Shown: positions 36,686 through 46,374 of the stretch, in pieces
Numbering within the stretch: position 1 is the first letter of the stretch
Layout of the letters: the number at the start of each line of letters is the position of its first letter
NCBI GenBank assembly: GCA_029062985.1
Contig: JAIDPA010000152.1
Location: 1 to 46,651, forward strand
Direction: 5' to 3'
DNA length: 46,651 nt
Origin: Muribaculaceae bacterium
GTDB taxonomy: Bacteria; Bacteroidota; Bacteroidia; Bacteroidales; Muribaculaceae
The notes under the pieces: model-generated
The model's database searches: none
Told to the model about the DNA's origin: nothing
The model's input: the letters and a program-made list of their open reading frames with translations, nothing else
Position numbers and translations under genes: made by a program

Positions 36686-37654
36686 CTACATTATTCTGAT
36701 GGAACGTTGTTTGTTTTTATTTTTTCCGGCGAGGTCGAGCTTGAGGCTATATCCTGCGACAATTTCATGACTTCCGGAAGAAGCTTTGGCTATCGCAGAG
36801 AGGGGATAGGAATAAGCATAACCGAGGAAAAAACTTTTATATTCGCCGGCTACCATGACTGAAAGAGCCTCTTTCCAGCGATATCCGACACCGAAAGAAA
36901 GGAATCGGTTGTAGGAAGCGCGGAGTGTGGCATCGGCAGAAAATCCTGAAAAATCAGAGGCGATTATAAGAGATGGATGCACTTGAAATAACGTATTTCT
37001 TATGGCAATATTGCCACCGGCATCGAAATAAAGGGTGCGCCGGAGCTGAGTCTCAAATTCTACGCCTTCAGAGGCATCGGTAGTCTCGGCGCTCATGCGG
37101 ACCCGGGGAGAGGTGAGGTGCATGCCGGATATGCCGACATGAAACCTTGGATGAACATAGCTGACGCCCAGAGAGACATCGAATGCATTGCCTGAGAGAT
37201 CCTGATTTGGCAGCGCCGGATCATCAGGGTCGTGATAGTCGTCGCCGTCTGGAATGTATATATCCGACCCCCGGAATCTTGAATTGTAATAGCCTACCTG
37301 AATGCCAATTCCTATTGTGCCTTTTTTGAAATTCAGCTTGTAGCTTCCTTGTGCGGAGACAAGAAGATTTGAAAAAAGACCGAGCGACTCCTGCATGAAT
37401 GTCACGCCGGCTCCGATTCTCTTATTGAATACAAGGAAAGGGGAATCGGCAGTCGCTATGAAGCTTTTAGGAGCATTCTCTATCCCTATCCATTGCAGAT
37501 TGGCGCCTCCACGGATTCGGACGAAGTCGGAATCGCCTGTGGCAGCCGGATTATAAAATGTTGGTATAGCCCAGTATTGAGTGAACAGGGGATCGCTCTG
37601 TGCAAGCAAGGCAAACGGGCAAAGAAGAGATATTAGGAACAGGGCGAGTTTCAT
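36686..37654 (-). CDS. Type IX secretion PorP/SprF family membrane protein
   Basis: QSDPLFTQYWAIPTFYNPAATGDSDFVRIRGGANLQWIGIENAPKSFIATAD. Confidence 0.92.
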   Translation of the reverse strand: MKLALFLISLLCPFALLAQSDPLFTQYWAIPTFYNPAATGDSDFVRIRGGANLQWIGIENAPKSFIATADSPFLVFNKRIGAGVTFMQESLGLFSNLLVSAQGSYKLNFKKGTIGIGIQVGYYNSRFRGSDIYIPDGDDYHDPDDPALPNQDLSGNAFDVSLGVSYVHPRFHVGISGMHLTSPRVRMSAETTDASEGVEFETQLRRTLYFDAGGNIAIRNTLFQVHPSLIIASDFSGFSADATLRASYNRFLSFGVGYRWKEALSVMVAGEYKSFFLGYAYSYPLSAIAKASSGSHEIVAGYSLKLDLAGKNKNKQRSIRIM

Positions 37655-38397
37655 TCGAAATAGAAAGTGAGGACCACCATATTCGACTTCACTTTAGAAA
37701 GCGCCTGAGTCATTTTGAAGGTCTCAGGGTCGTCGGTGAGGTCAGGACGGTCATGTTTCAGGATATCAGTCATGCCGAAGCAGAATTTAATCTCCGGGTT
37801 CAGCTTGAAAAAGGGGAGATAGAAATCTACTCCGAGCCCTACACAAAGGAATACGTCGGCAGGATTGAACATCAGAATCTCAGTGCGCTTTTTGGTGATG
37901 TCAAAAGTAGCCATGGTTCCGGCTGTCACGTATGGTCTTACGTTGCGCATACGGTCGCCTGAAATCTTGAGGTCAAGAGGAAGGACGACGTAAGCGCTTT
38001 TGATGTCCTGTGTCTTGGAGATTCCGCTGTCATAATCATGCATCACCACCCCCTTGCTTCCGAAATACATGCCGGGAGTGAAACGGAGTTCGAAGTATTT
38101 ATGAAGACGAAGCGCCCCCAGGACGGTCGCGGTGAAGCCGGGAGAAAAGGAGGGCACTTCAGCCACCCATCTCTGCCCGTCGGGGGAGATAGTGCCGTTG
38201 TGGGAGAATGAGAGGTCCTGCACATGCAATCCGACAGAGAACCCGAGATGCCAGGGTTTGAGGTCGGCATACGGACGGTTCATAAGTTTGTCGGAAGGTT
38301 TTGCGACAGAAACGCCGGGATATGCGGCAGCGAAAGAAGCTACAGCCAGACAAATTACAAGACGAAAGAGAGCGATATGCCGGGAAAAACGTTTCAT
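37651..38397 (-). CDS. PorT-like outer-membrane beta-barrel protein
   Basis: Signal peptide at MKRFSRHIALF; LGFSVGLHVQDL..., beta-barrel-like strands; 4-bp overlap with the PorP-like gene. Confidence 0.72.
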   Translation of the reverse strand: MKRFSRHIALFRLVICLAVASFAAAYPGVSVAKPSDKLMNRPYADLKPWHLGFSVGLHVQDLSFSHNGTISPDGQRWVAEVPSFSPGFTATVLGALRLHKYFELRFTPGMYFGSKGVVMHDYDSGISKTQDIKSAYVVLPLDLKISGDRMRNVRPYVTAGTMATFDITKKRTEILMFNPADVFLCVGLGVDFYLPFFKLNPEIKFCFGMTDILKHDRPDLTDDPETFKMTQALSKVKSNMVVLTFYFE

Positions 38398-38478
38398 TGA
38401 AATAATAACGTCGGATAATGTGTTGTTATTGCCACAATAAAAGAGGAACAAAATGGTTAAAAATCTATAAAGGATTTT

Positions 38479-38520
38479 AGGCTCGAGGCTTTAGGCTTTA
38501 GGCACGAGGCACGAGGCTAT
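38479..38520. repeat. Uninterrupted 6 x 7-bp heptamer array
   Basis: AGGCTCG AGGCTTT AGGCTTT AGGCACG AGGCACG AGGCTAT. Confidence 0.9.
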
Positions 38521-38545
38521 CAGAAAGATAAAAAAGAAAATACGG

Positions 38546-39868
38546 ATGAACTGGGAAAGCTTAATCAATGATAAGCGTCTCGGGATGGAGCAATTTCATG
38601 ATTCAAGGGTGCATACGCGCAGTGACTTTCAGCGTGATTATGACCGGCTGATTTTCTCCTCCCCTTTCAGACGTCTGCAGAATAAGACGCAGGTGTTCCC
38701 TCTCCCGGGGAGCATCTTCGTCCATAATCGTCTTACCCACAGTCTGGAGGTGTCGTCGGTGGGACGCAGTCTCGCCCGTGAAGCATGGCTGAGGATGGGG
38801 GGACGCCATCAGGGGAAGGAATCGGGACATGCGCTCGAACACATGCCCGACATTGTGGCTACCGCATGTCTTTGCCATGATCTGGGAAATCCTCCATTCG
38901 GACATTCGGGAGAAAAGACTATCTCCACATGGTTTACGGAAGGGGCGGGACAGAAGTTGCAGGAGCAGCTGACCCCGTCGCAATGGGCGGATTTTTCAAA
39001 TTTCGAGGGCAATGCCAATTCTTTCCGTCAGCTTTCGCATCAATTCTGTGGCAGAAGACCGGGAGGATTCGCCATGACCTACAGCACACTTGCTTCTATC
39101 GTGAAATATCCCTGGACCTCGCTAAATGCGGGAGAGAAAGGTAAATTCGGCTTTTTCAATTCGGAAGAGGAGATCTACAGGAAAGTGGCAGGTGAGCTTG
39201 GCATTCCTGAAATCAAGCCTGGAGTGTTCGCACGCCATCCTTTTGTCTATATAATGGAGGCAGCTGATGATATATGCTATCAGATAATGGATATTGAGGA
39301 TGCACACAGGCTGGGGATACTTAGTCTCGGGGAGGTGAAGGAGCTGCTTCTTGCTTTTTTCCCCGAGAGAGACAGGAGCCGGATGGAAAGGGGAATGTCG
39401 CACCTTGACGACCCTAATGAGCAGGTGGGGTATATGCGTTCGAACGTGATAGGCACCCTTGTGGGGTGTTGTGCGGAAGCGTTCGTCGATAATGAGGAAC
39501 GCTTGCTTGCCGGAGAATATATGGAACCGCTTGTCAGACAGATTGACCCGCGTCTGAGCGGCGCCTACGCCAGATGTGCCGATACGGCATGGGAGAAGAT
39601 TTATAATGCTCCGGATGTGGTCGATGTGGATATTGCCGGAAACCGCATACTGACATACCTTATGGATGCCCTGATGGACGCGGTGCTGAATCCGGAGAAG
39701 AATTTCTCCAAACTGCTGTTGCTCAAGATGCCAAAGCAATATGATATTTATGCGGAGAGCCTCTATGAGAGGATTCAGAGTGTGCTCGATCATATTTCGG
39801 GTATGACGGATGTCTATGCTCTTGATCTTTTCAGAAAACTTAACGGACACAGCCTCCCGGCAGTATGA
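38546..39868 (+). CDS. dgt: dGTP triphosphohydrolase (HD domain)
   Basis: HTRSDFQRDYDRLIFSSPFRRLQNKTQVFPLP..HNRLTHSLEVSSVGR..CLCHDLGNPPFGHSGE. Confidence 0.93.
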   Translation: MNWESLINDKRLGMEQFHDSRVHTRSDFQRDYDRLIFSSPFRRLQNKTQVFPLPGSIFVHNRLTHSLEVSSVGRSLAREAWLRMGGRHQGKESGHALEHMPDIVATACLCHDLGNPPFGHSGEKTISTWFTEGAGQKLQEQLTPSQWADFSNFEGNANSFRQLSHQFCGRRPGGFAMTYSTLASIVKYPWTSLNAGEKGKFGFFNSEEEIYRKVAGELGIPEIKPGVFARHPFVYIMEAADDICYQIMDIEDAHRLGILSLGEVKELLLAFFPERDRSRMERGMSHLDDPNEQVGYMRSNVIGTLVGCCAEAFVDNEERLLAGEYMEPLVRQIDPRLSGAYARCADTAWEKIYNAPDVVDVDIAGNRILTYLMDALMDAVLNPEKNFSKLLLLKMPKQYDIYAESLYERIQSVLDHISGMTDVYALDLFRKLNGHSLPAV

Positions 39869-39893
39869 GGTGAAGAATGACAAAAATAAACTG

Positions 39894-41207
39894 ATGATGG
39901 AAAAGATATTATACAGAATTTTTTTGATAGTCCTGCTCATGTCAGGAGCCATAGCTGAGGGCAGAGCACGCGATTATCGTCCGGAGGAGCTTCCGAATCC
40001 TAACGTCGAAAGAAGGGACGTCTACGTCTCAGACGTCGGGAATCTTGTCGGCAGAGAGGCGAAGGAAAAGGTGAACAGGGAATTGTATGAGCTCCGTAAG
40101 CAGACAAGCGCGGAAGTGGCAGTGGCTGTCGTGCCTTCGATAGGGGATATGAGGGTGGAAGAGTTTTCGGAGAAACTGTTTACACATTGGGGGCTTGGAA
40201 AAGATGATAAGGACAACGGGGTGCTTATCCTGATAGTTCCGGAGCAGAGGGAGACGTTCATCATGACGGGATATGGGGTAGAAGGAGTCCTGCCTGATAT
40301 TTCCGTAAAGAAGATAGTGGAGCGTTCGATAGTAGCCAATATGAAGCAGGGAGACCTTGATGCAGCCGTTGTGGCGTCAGCTTCGGATGTCGCTCAGGCA
40401 TTGTCAGATCCGGAATTTGCTGAAGAATTGAAGAGCAGCCGGAAGGAAGCCTGGGAAGCCGGAGAGGAGCCACCGATAACGGGCGAAGACATCATGACGT
40501 TTGTGTGGTGGGTTGCGTTCGGTGTTTTTCTTGTTGCAGTCGGTCTTTTTGTCTATGACAGTATCAGAGTCAAACGTCAGCCTGACCGTTACCACAAGGC
40601 TTTAGTCAGGCATTCCCATCGTCTCACTTACTGGCTTCTGGCTCTGTTGTCGTTAGGAATGGCTTTGCCTGTCGCCCTGATAGCGGAATGGCTTAGAAGA
40701 CGCTCGCGCAATAAGCCTCTCAAATGCGCAGTATGCGGACATAAGATGAAGAAACTCAGCGAGGAGGAAGATAATGCCTTGCTTTCAGCCTCACAGGATT
40801 TTGAAGAGCATCTCCAGACTGTGGATTATGACGTATGGCAGTGCCCGGAGTGTGGCGCAGTGGAGCGGTTTGCCTTCAAGATGCCTCAGAATAAGTATAC
40901 GGAGTGTCCGTCGTGCCATACGATAGCTATGTGTGAGGTGAGAGACCATACGGTGGTGCCGGCAACTACAAAACAAACCGGAGAAGGGGAAAAAATCTAT
41001 GAATGTCAGTTTTGCCATCATCAAAATCGTCGCAGGTATGTTATACCAAAGAAAGATGACGGCGAAGCGGCAGCCTTAGCCGCCGGAGCGATTATCGGCT
41101 CTCTCGGCAGAGGGGGTAGATCGCATGGCGGCGGTTTCGGAGGCGGCTTTGGCGGCGGTTTCGGGGGTGGCTCTACCGGAGGCGGAGGCGCCGGCGGCAG
41201 ATGGTGA
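39894..41207 (+). CDS. TPM-domain protein with TM segments, zinc-ribbon-like Cys pairs and GGGFGGG tail
   Basis: NPNVERRDVYVSDVGNLVGREAKEKVNRELYELRKQTSAEVAVAVVPSIGD..VLILIVPEQRETFIMTGYGVEGVLPD; CxxC pairs; Gly-rich C-terminus. Confidence 0.85.
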   Translation: MMEKILYRIFLIVLLMSGAIAEGRARDYRPEELPNPNVERRDVYVSDVGNLVGREAKEKVNRELYELRKQTSAEVAVAVVPSIGDMRVEEFSEKLFTHWGLGKDDKDNGVLILIVPEQRETFIMTGYGVEGVLPDISVKKIVERSIVANMKQGDLDAAVVASASDVAQALSDPEFAEELKSSRKEAWEAGEEPPITGEDIMTFVWWVAFGVFLVAVGLFVYDSIRVKRQPDRYHKALVRHSHRLTYWLLALLSLGMALPVALIAEWLRRRSRNKPLKCAVCGHKMKKLSEEEDNALLSASQDFEEHLQTVDYDVWQCPECGAVERFAFKMPQNKYTECPSCHTIAMCEVRDHTVVPATTKQTGEGEKIYECQFCHHQNRRRYVIPKKDDGEAAALAAGAIIGSLGRGGRSHGGGFGGGFGGGFGGGSTGGGGAGGRW

Positions 41208-41254
41208 ATCCACCCTATGGTTTAAAATTTAAAGAAAGGAATAAGGTAACCAAT

Positions 41255-42052
41255 ATGAAGAAAATGAAAAAGGGCATTATACTGAGTGCCCTGGCAGGAT
41301 GTTTATTAGCTACAGGATGCGGAAGAAGCAGCGAAAAAGCAGACGGGTTTACTTCCCGGGTAGATTTGGAAGGATATGAATATGACTGCATAGTGGAATT
41401 ACCTGACAGCCTGGTGACAGATGGAGAAGGGGGAAAATACGTAAGATTCAGAGGTCAGGGAATGCTTCCGTCTCAAGTAGGGGGGAAGAAGATAGCATCA
41501 GTGAGAGATTCCCTCATGCGTCTTGGAGGAATCTCTATGGCTGACCGCACGGGGGCGCTCCCCTTGCTGAAAGAGGGGTATCGACTGACCCGTCTTGACC
41601 CGGAAAAGATTTCGGGATGCAGCGAGAGATATAATCAGCTTGCAGTCACTTTGGTCACTCCCCGGATTGTGGTCTGGAGAGATTACGTCTACAGTTATCT
41701 CTGCGGATCAGCACACGGACTGTATAACACCACCTACGTCAACTACAGCATACCGGACGGCAAAATCCTTGAGCTGACTGATATCTTCAAGAAGGGATAT
41801 GAAAAGGAATTGTTGAGTCTGATAGTCGAAAGACTTAAGGAAGATGAGGTGGAACTTTCGGTGAAGCCGGAAGAAGTGGGTATTCCTTCGGATTTCGAGA
41901 TAATAGAGAGTGGCATTCGGTTCGTGTGGGGGCTTTATGAGATAGCGCCATACGTGGAAGGAGAGGTGACGGTCGATATTGCTACTTATGAGATTACAGA
42001 CCTCCTGAAGCCCGGCGTAGAGGAAATGCTCTATGGCAGGACGGATAATTAA
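41255..42052 (+). CDS. DUF3298/RsiV-like lipoprotein
   Basis: MKKMKKGIILSALAGCLLATGCG lipobox; C-term VWGLYEIAPYVEGEVTVDIATYEI. Confidence 0.72.
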   Translation: MKKMKKGIILSALAGCLLATGCGRSSEKADGFTSRVDLEGYEYDCIVELPDSLVTDGEGGKYVRFRGQGMLPSQVGGKKIASVRDSLMRLGGISMADRTGALPLLKEGYRLTRLDPEKISGCSERYNQLAVTLVTPRIVVWRDYVYSYLCGSAHGLYNTTYVNYSIPDGKILELTDIFKKGYEKELLSLIVERLKEDEVELSVKPEEVGIPSDFEIIESGIRFVWGLYEIAPYVEGEVTVDIATYEITDLLKPGVEEMLYGRTDN

Positions 42053-42150
42053 ACCATTATAGGCAGACGTTTGTCTTAGGTATAGGAGGCTGAGAGAAAA
42101 CCACTCTAATGACGGCTCCGATGCTATCAACACATAAAAACACCCGAGAC

Positions 42151-42879
42151 ATGAAAAGACTACTGCTAATACTATTGTTGGGGGTTGCCCTTTCGGTAAA
42201 TCCCGTTTATGCCGACCATCACGGCAAAGGAGGTAACGGTAAGGACCGTCAGGAACATAATGACCACCGAGGACACCGTGATAACGGAAAACATAGTAAT
42301 AAACATAAGGACCGGAAGCATGATAATCACGGCAGCAAGCCGAAACCCGGCGGTCCGTCGCATAAGCCTCCCGGACATTCACGCCCGGCTCCCGGACATG
42401 GATATGGCGGTCCGGTCGGACATCATCCGCGTCCCGTACCACCTCCACCTCCTCCTCGTCCGCACCGTTATCCCCCACAGGCTTATTATATTGACGGAGG
42501 AAGAGTCTATTATGACGGAATTGTTATCTCGGGTCTGGTGCCGACAGCTTTCCGTATTCTTACAGACGGCTATGCTGTCAATCCTGAAATAGTATATTAT
42601 TGCGGTCAGCCGATAAGAGGTGCTTATCCGGGTTCTTTTCAAGTGCTTGGAGGAGGATATGCCATGGATGGCTTCGGCGTTTACTATAATGGAGTCAAAC
42701 TGATTGGTGTAGCTCCGGGTGGCTTCCGGATTCTTGGAGATGGATATGCCGTTGATCCGTATTACGTTTATTATGGCGGAGTAAGAATGAAGGGGGTGCA
42801 TCGTCCGACATTCAGATACGTCGGAGGAAAGGCGTATGACAGATTCCATCATTATCATCATGGTCGCCGGATACGTTAG
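42151..42879 (+). CDS. Secreted His/Gly/Pro-rich protein with DKNYY-like repeats
   Basis: Signal MKRLLLILLLGVALSVNPVYA; H/G/K/P linker; repeats (AFRILTDGYAVNPEIVYYCGQPIRGA / SFQVLGGGYAMDGFGVYYNGVKLIGV / GFRILGDGYAVDPYYVYYGGVRMKGV). Confidence 0.75.
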   Translation: MKRLLLILLLGVALSVNPVYADHHGKGGNGKDRQEHNDHRGHRDNGKHSNKHKDRKHDNHGSKPKPGGPSHKPPGHSRPAPGHGYGGPVGHHPRPVPPPPPPRPHRYPPQAYYIDGGRVYYDGIVISGLVPTAFRILTDGYAVNPEIVYYCGQPIRGAYPGSFQVLGGGYAMDGFGVYYNGVKLIGVAPGGFRILGDGYAVDPYYVYYGGVRMKGVHRPTFRYVGGKAYDRFHHYHHGRRIR

Positions 42880-43958
42880 GGATGTTTGCGCAGCCGCAGC
42901 GAAGAATTGTGATAAGGAAACTGCAAAGAGAGGGTATTGCCTTCTCCGGTCTGCGCCTTGATTGAGTTGGAGAGGCTATTTCCTTCGGCGTCAATCCATT
43001 CCACATTGAAAATACCTGAGAATAAATCGGGGGTAAGGATGGCTTTCACCATTCCTTGCCTCCATTTTTTTGCATTTACACGTGCTCCGGAGAGATACAA
43101 CAGGAGGTAGCGGTCGGCATCACGCACAATTGCACACCGATAGTCGCCTCCCATCAGCAGGAGGGATTCCTCAAGGTCGCGGTCGAACAGACTCCAGTAG
43201 CCTTCCAGAGGGTCTTTGCTTTTCTTAAGATAGGCATCGAGTTCGTCAGCTCCTTTCCATGAATGGAATATAGACATTGATACGGGTGAATTGTCGGAAA
43301 ATGATATGTCTTTAATCATCAAATCGGCTGCCGGGTGGGCGCTGAATCCGAATCCGGAGCATGGTGGAAGTGTCATATCAGCGTGAAGAAGAAGGGAAAG
43401 ACTGCGGGCACCACCCCATATTTCAAGTCCGTTTTCAGAACCTGACAGTGTCCAGGAATTGAAACCTGTGTAACAGTCGATATCCTCATTCCCGGAAATG
43501 AATTTTTTTGAAATAGCTTCTCCTTCTGAATTTAGAATTGAAATCTCTATTCCGTTTTGTGACGAGACAGATGTGGCTTGCTCAACGGAAGCAATGCGGA
43601 CAGAGATGCTGTCTTCAGGAGAAAATTTAAGGATTGCATCCCATGCCGGCATACTGACTCTTTTCTGTCTGCCGTCTTTGTCGAGATAAGGGAAACGCTT
43701 TCCGGGATGAGCATGACGGTTGGCTGCACGGAAGGACAGCGAGAAGGAAGCAGAGGGAACAGGGAGTAAGAAATTGTCGGAGATAGGAGTGGACGACTGA
43801 TTATCAATTTCTATTCCCTCTCCGGATGCATTACGGAACGGTTGATAGCCTCTTCCTTTGTTCCATCTCAGAGTGGATGGAGAAGCCTGGTTCTGACAAT
43901 ATACATTTGCCTGAGAGGCAATAGCGGCGAGAAGGAGAAAAAGGACAAGACGCACCAT
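42876..43958 (-). CDS. Exported hypothetical protein
   Basis: Signal MVRLVLFLLLAAIASQANVYCQ; 360-aa ORF, unrecognised. Confidence 0.72.
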   Translation of the reverse strand: MVRLVLFLLLAAIASQANVYCQNQASPSTLRWNKGRGYQPFRNASGEGIEIDNQSSTPISDNFLLPVPSASFSLSFRAANRHAHPGKRFPYLDKDGRQKRVSMPAWDAILKFSPEDSISVRIASVEQATSVSSQNGIEISILNSEGEAISKKFISGNEDIDCYTGFNSWTLSGSENGLEIWGGARSLSLLLHADMTLPPCSGFGFSAHPAADLMIKDISFSDNSPVSMSIFHSWKGADELDAYLKKSKDPLEGYWSLFDRDLEESLLLMGGDYRCAIVRDADRYLLLYLSGARVNAKKWRQGMVKAILTPDLFSGIFNVEWIDAEGNSLSNSIKAQTGEGNTLSLQFPYHNSSLRLRKHP

Positions 43959-44611
43959 TATCCCACAAGGTTAGAGATGCCGGAGACGATGCCTACGATA
44001 GCGAAAATCAGTATGACTGCCCCAATGATGCGATTAATCAGCCACATAGAACGGAGGTTGAAGTGGGCGCGCACTTTATCGATGGAGAAGGTGACGAGCC
44101 ACCACCATCCGAGCGCACCTGCCACAATTGAGAGATAGCCTACGATGTAATGATAGAATTTCACTTCCGGAACGGGGAAGTTGAATCGCGCAAATAATCC
44201 TATTATCAGGAAAAGAATCAGGGGATTGGAGAAGGTGAACAGGAATCCTCCCAGAATATTCTTTTTAGGGGAGACGGGTTCATCCTGAGCCGGACGGGTG
44301 ATTGATGAGGCAGGATTCTTTTTGAAGAGATAAATGCTGAATCCGATAAGCACCGCGCTTCCGACAAGCTGAATTATATTCTGGTTTTTTTCCAGGAATT
44401 CCTGAATGAAAGAGAGACCGAAACCGGTCAGGAGACAATAGAAAAGATCAGAAATCGTAGCACCGACACCGGTATAGAAACCGGGGCGCCGCCCTTTGTC
44501 AAGGGTGCGCTGAATACATAGTATACCCACGGGACCCATAGGGGCAGAGATGAGTATACCGATGGCAATGCCACGCCATATCATATATATGAGACTTTCA
44601 ATCAAGTCCAT
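43958..44611 (-). CDS. LysE/RhtB-family exporter
   Basis: GIAIGILISAPMGPVGILCIQRTLDKGRRPGFYTGVGATISDLFY. Confidence 0.9.
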   Translation of the reverse strand: MDLIESLIYMIWRGIAIGILISAPMGPVGILCIQRTLDKGRRPGFYTGVGATISDLFYCLLTGFGLSFIQEFLEKNQNIIQLVGSAVLIGFSIYLFKKNPASSITRPAQDEPVSPKKNILGGFLFTFSNPLILFLIIGLFARFNFPVPEVKFYHYIVGYLSIVAGALGWWWLVTFSIDKVRAHFNLRSMWLINRIIGAVILIFAIVGIVSGISNLVG

Positions 44612-44662
44612 GCATATTTATCCTAAGGACAGCCGCTGCTGAGAAAGGGGGCTGCTCGGTTT

Positions 44663-45178
44663 TCAATTTGTTATTAAATATCCTCCTGCCTGAGTGGGGA
44701 TGCAGCGATAACGACGGAGCCCGAATGCAGAGGAAGAAGCCGGACCTGAAAGGGGAGCGCCGCCTCCCATCGTCACGTCGTAAGAGGAACCGCACACGGG
44801 ACATATTGCCTTAAACGTTTCCTCCTCAATCTCTATCCTTACAGTAGGCTTGCGTTCTACGGGGCATGCCAGATCATAGGCAAGGGGCATAAGAGTGGCA
44901 CCGCTGAAAGGATCCATGCCTGAGATGAGCAAAACGCCGCCAAATCCTGTGGCGGAGGTCTGTGTGTAGGGGAAGGAATACGGGGTGCGGGTGCCGTTGC
45001 CGAGGATGAAAAGAGAGTAGGATCCGAATGCGTTAACGCCGTAGCTGTTCCAGGTGCCGGCGTCAGCCAGCTGTATATTGACAGGCAGGTCGGGAGTGCG
45101 TTCGTCATTGACGGAGGAGCACGATGAGGAGACTGCCAGTAATCCCGTCAGAAACAGGGAGATGACGGATGGACGCAT
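44663..45178 (-). CDS. Rieske-like lipoprotein with non-canonical (Cys-rich, His-poor) motifs
   Basis: SCSSVND lipobox; ACPVE and CPVCGSSYDVTMGGGAPLSGPA in place of CxH...CxxH. Confidence 0.6.
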   Translation of the reverse strand: MRPSVISLFLTGLLAVSSSCSSVNDERTPDLPVNIQLADAGTWNSYGVNAFGSYSLFILGNGTRTPYSFPYTQTSATGFGGVLLISGMDPFSGATLMPLAYDLACPVERKPTVRIEIEEETFKAICPVCGSSYDVTMGGGAPLSGPASSSAFGLRRYRCIPTQAGGYLITN

Positions 45179-45612
45179 CAGAAGGGTATTGCCTTCAGGA
45201 CTTCCCCGAACTGGTCAGCCATCTTCTGGATGTGTCCGCCTATCATCGGCTTGAGCATAGCGGGAATCTCAATGTCAATGACTACCTGCGCCTTACATTC
45301 GGCTTCAGAGACCGGAGATATGTGCATTGCGAGCGACAGGGGCACAGGAGAGCCTTCCCCTGAAAGAGCAATGAGAGTGGGTTCGATTTTTTCTGAGATA
45401 CGGAAGGTCAGAGCTCCGACAGGACCGCCCGGGACTGTGATGGAGTCCGGAGTGATGGAAATGCTGTCGAACATTGCTTTTTTATCTTCCGGTATCTTAT
45501 CGGCTGGAACCTTTTCCAGCAGGGAGCGTAGATTCTCAAGATTTGAAAGCTTGGAGAATACAGCTTCCGCCGAGGCTTGGAGAGGAGTTTCCTGACTTTT
45601 ATATGTAGCCAT
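45178..45612 (-). CDS. SRPBCC/polyketide-cyclase-like protein
   Basis: 144 aa, AEAVFSKLSNLENL..., size and pattern typical of the superfamily; abuts the Rieske-like gene. Confidence 0.72.
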   Translation of the reverse strand: MATYKSQETPLQASAEAVFSKLSNLENLRSLLEKVPADKIPEDKKAMFDSISITPDSITVPGGPVGALTFRISEKIEPTLIALSGEGSPVPLSLAMHISPVSEAECKAQVVIDIEIPAMLKPMIGGHIQKMADQFGEVLKAIPF

Positions 45613-45629
45613 TATTACGTTTATTTTAG

Positions 45630-45669
45630 TTTCGCAAGCTCAGGCTGTGATTTGGTTGAGCTTGCGAAA
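45630..45669. terminator. Long hairpin between pyrE and the SRPBCC gene
   Basis: 13-bp perfect stem TTTCGCAAGCTCA / TGAGCTTGCGAAA; no clear T tract, so terminator role uncertain. Confidence 0.5.
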
Positions 45670-45729
45670 ATGAATTATTATAATTGAGGGGAGGAGAAAG
45701 CATTTAATTTATATGAAATCGAGAGAGAT

Positions 45730-46374
45730 TTATTCTTTTACGTAAGGCACCCAGTCGGCAGGGTCTTCACGCCATTCGCGAAGCTGCTCGGCTTCCGAAG
45801 GGCTTATATAGGCTGTCTCTTCCGCTACTTCAATCATAGTAGAGTAGTTGCAGAGAGCAATAAGATTGATATTAGCCTCATGAAAACGTTTGACAGCCAT
45901 CGGGAACTGATAGTTGAAAAGACATGTCATTCCTATGACATCTCCGCCGTAAGTCTGTAGGATTTCCACTGTCTTGAGCGAACTTCCGCCGGTAGAAACA
46001 AGGTCTTCGATGACGACAACCTTCTTTCCGGGCTTGAGATTGCCTTCAATAAGATTTTCAAGCCCGTGGTCTTTGGGAGTGGCACGGACGTATACGTAGG
46101 GGAGACCGAGAGTGTCGGCGACAATCGCGCCGATAGCAATAGCTCCGGTGGCAACGCCGGCAATGATTTCGACATCGGGAAAATGTTCGAGAATCACACG
46201 AGCGAATTCCACCTTTATGAAGTTGCGGATGTCGGGATAAGATAAAATGCGTCTATTGTCGTTGTAGATAGGTGAGTTCCAGCCGGAACCCCAAACAAAA
46301 GGATTCTGAGGCTGGAGCTTGATCGCGCTAATCTGTAAGAGTTTCTCGGCAAGAATTCTTTCCGGTTTTTTCAT
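45730..46374 (-). CDS. pyrE: Orotate phosphoribosyltransferase
   Basis: FVWGSGWNSPIYNDNRRILSYP..VVIEDLVSTGGSSLKTVE (PRPP-binding motif). Confidence 0.95.
   Translation of the reverse strand: MKKPERILAEKLLQISAIKLQPQNPFVWGSGWNSPIYNDNRRILSYPDIRNFIKVEFARVILEHFPDVEIIAGVATGAIAIGAIVADTLGLPYVYVRATPKDHGLENLIEGNLKPGKKVVVIEDLVSTGGSSLKTVEILQTYGGDVIGMTCLFNYQFPMAVKRFHEANINLIALCNYSTMIEVAEETAYISPSEAEQLREWREDPADWVPYVKE

Noticed and set aside
30471-38520. Heptamer arrays as CRISPR or transposon ends
   Set aside because: Unit is 7 bp with no spacers, no terminal inverted repeats and no transposase
39122-39952. 276-aa minus-strand ORF
   Set aside because: Antisense to dgt and the TPM gene, which have clear family motifs; composition looks like an antisense shadow ORF
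41708-42478. 256-aa minus-strand ORF with low-complexity sequence
   Set aside because: Antisense to the DUF3298-like and DKNYY-like genes; no recognisable domain
45630-45669. Regulatory riboswitch before the SRPBCC gene
   Set aside because: Only a single simple hairpin is visible; terminator/attenuator is a simpler reading
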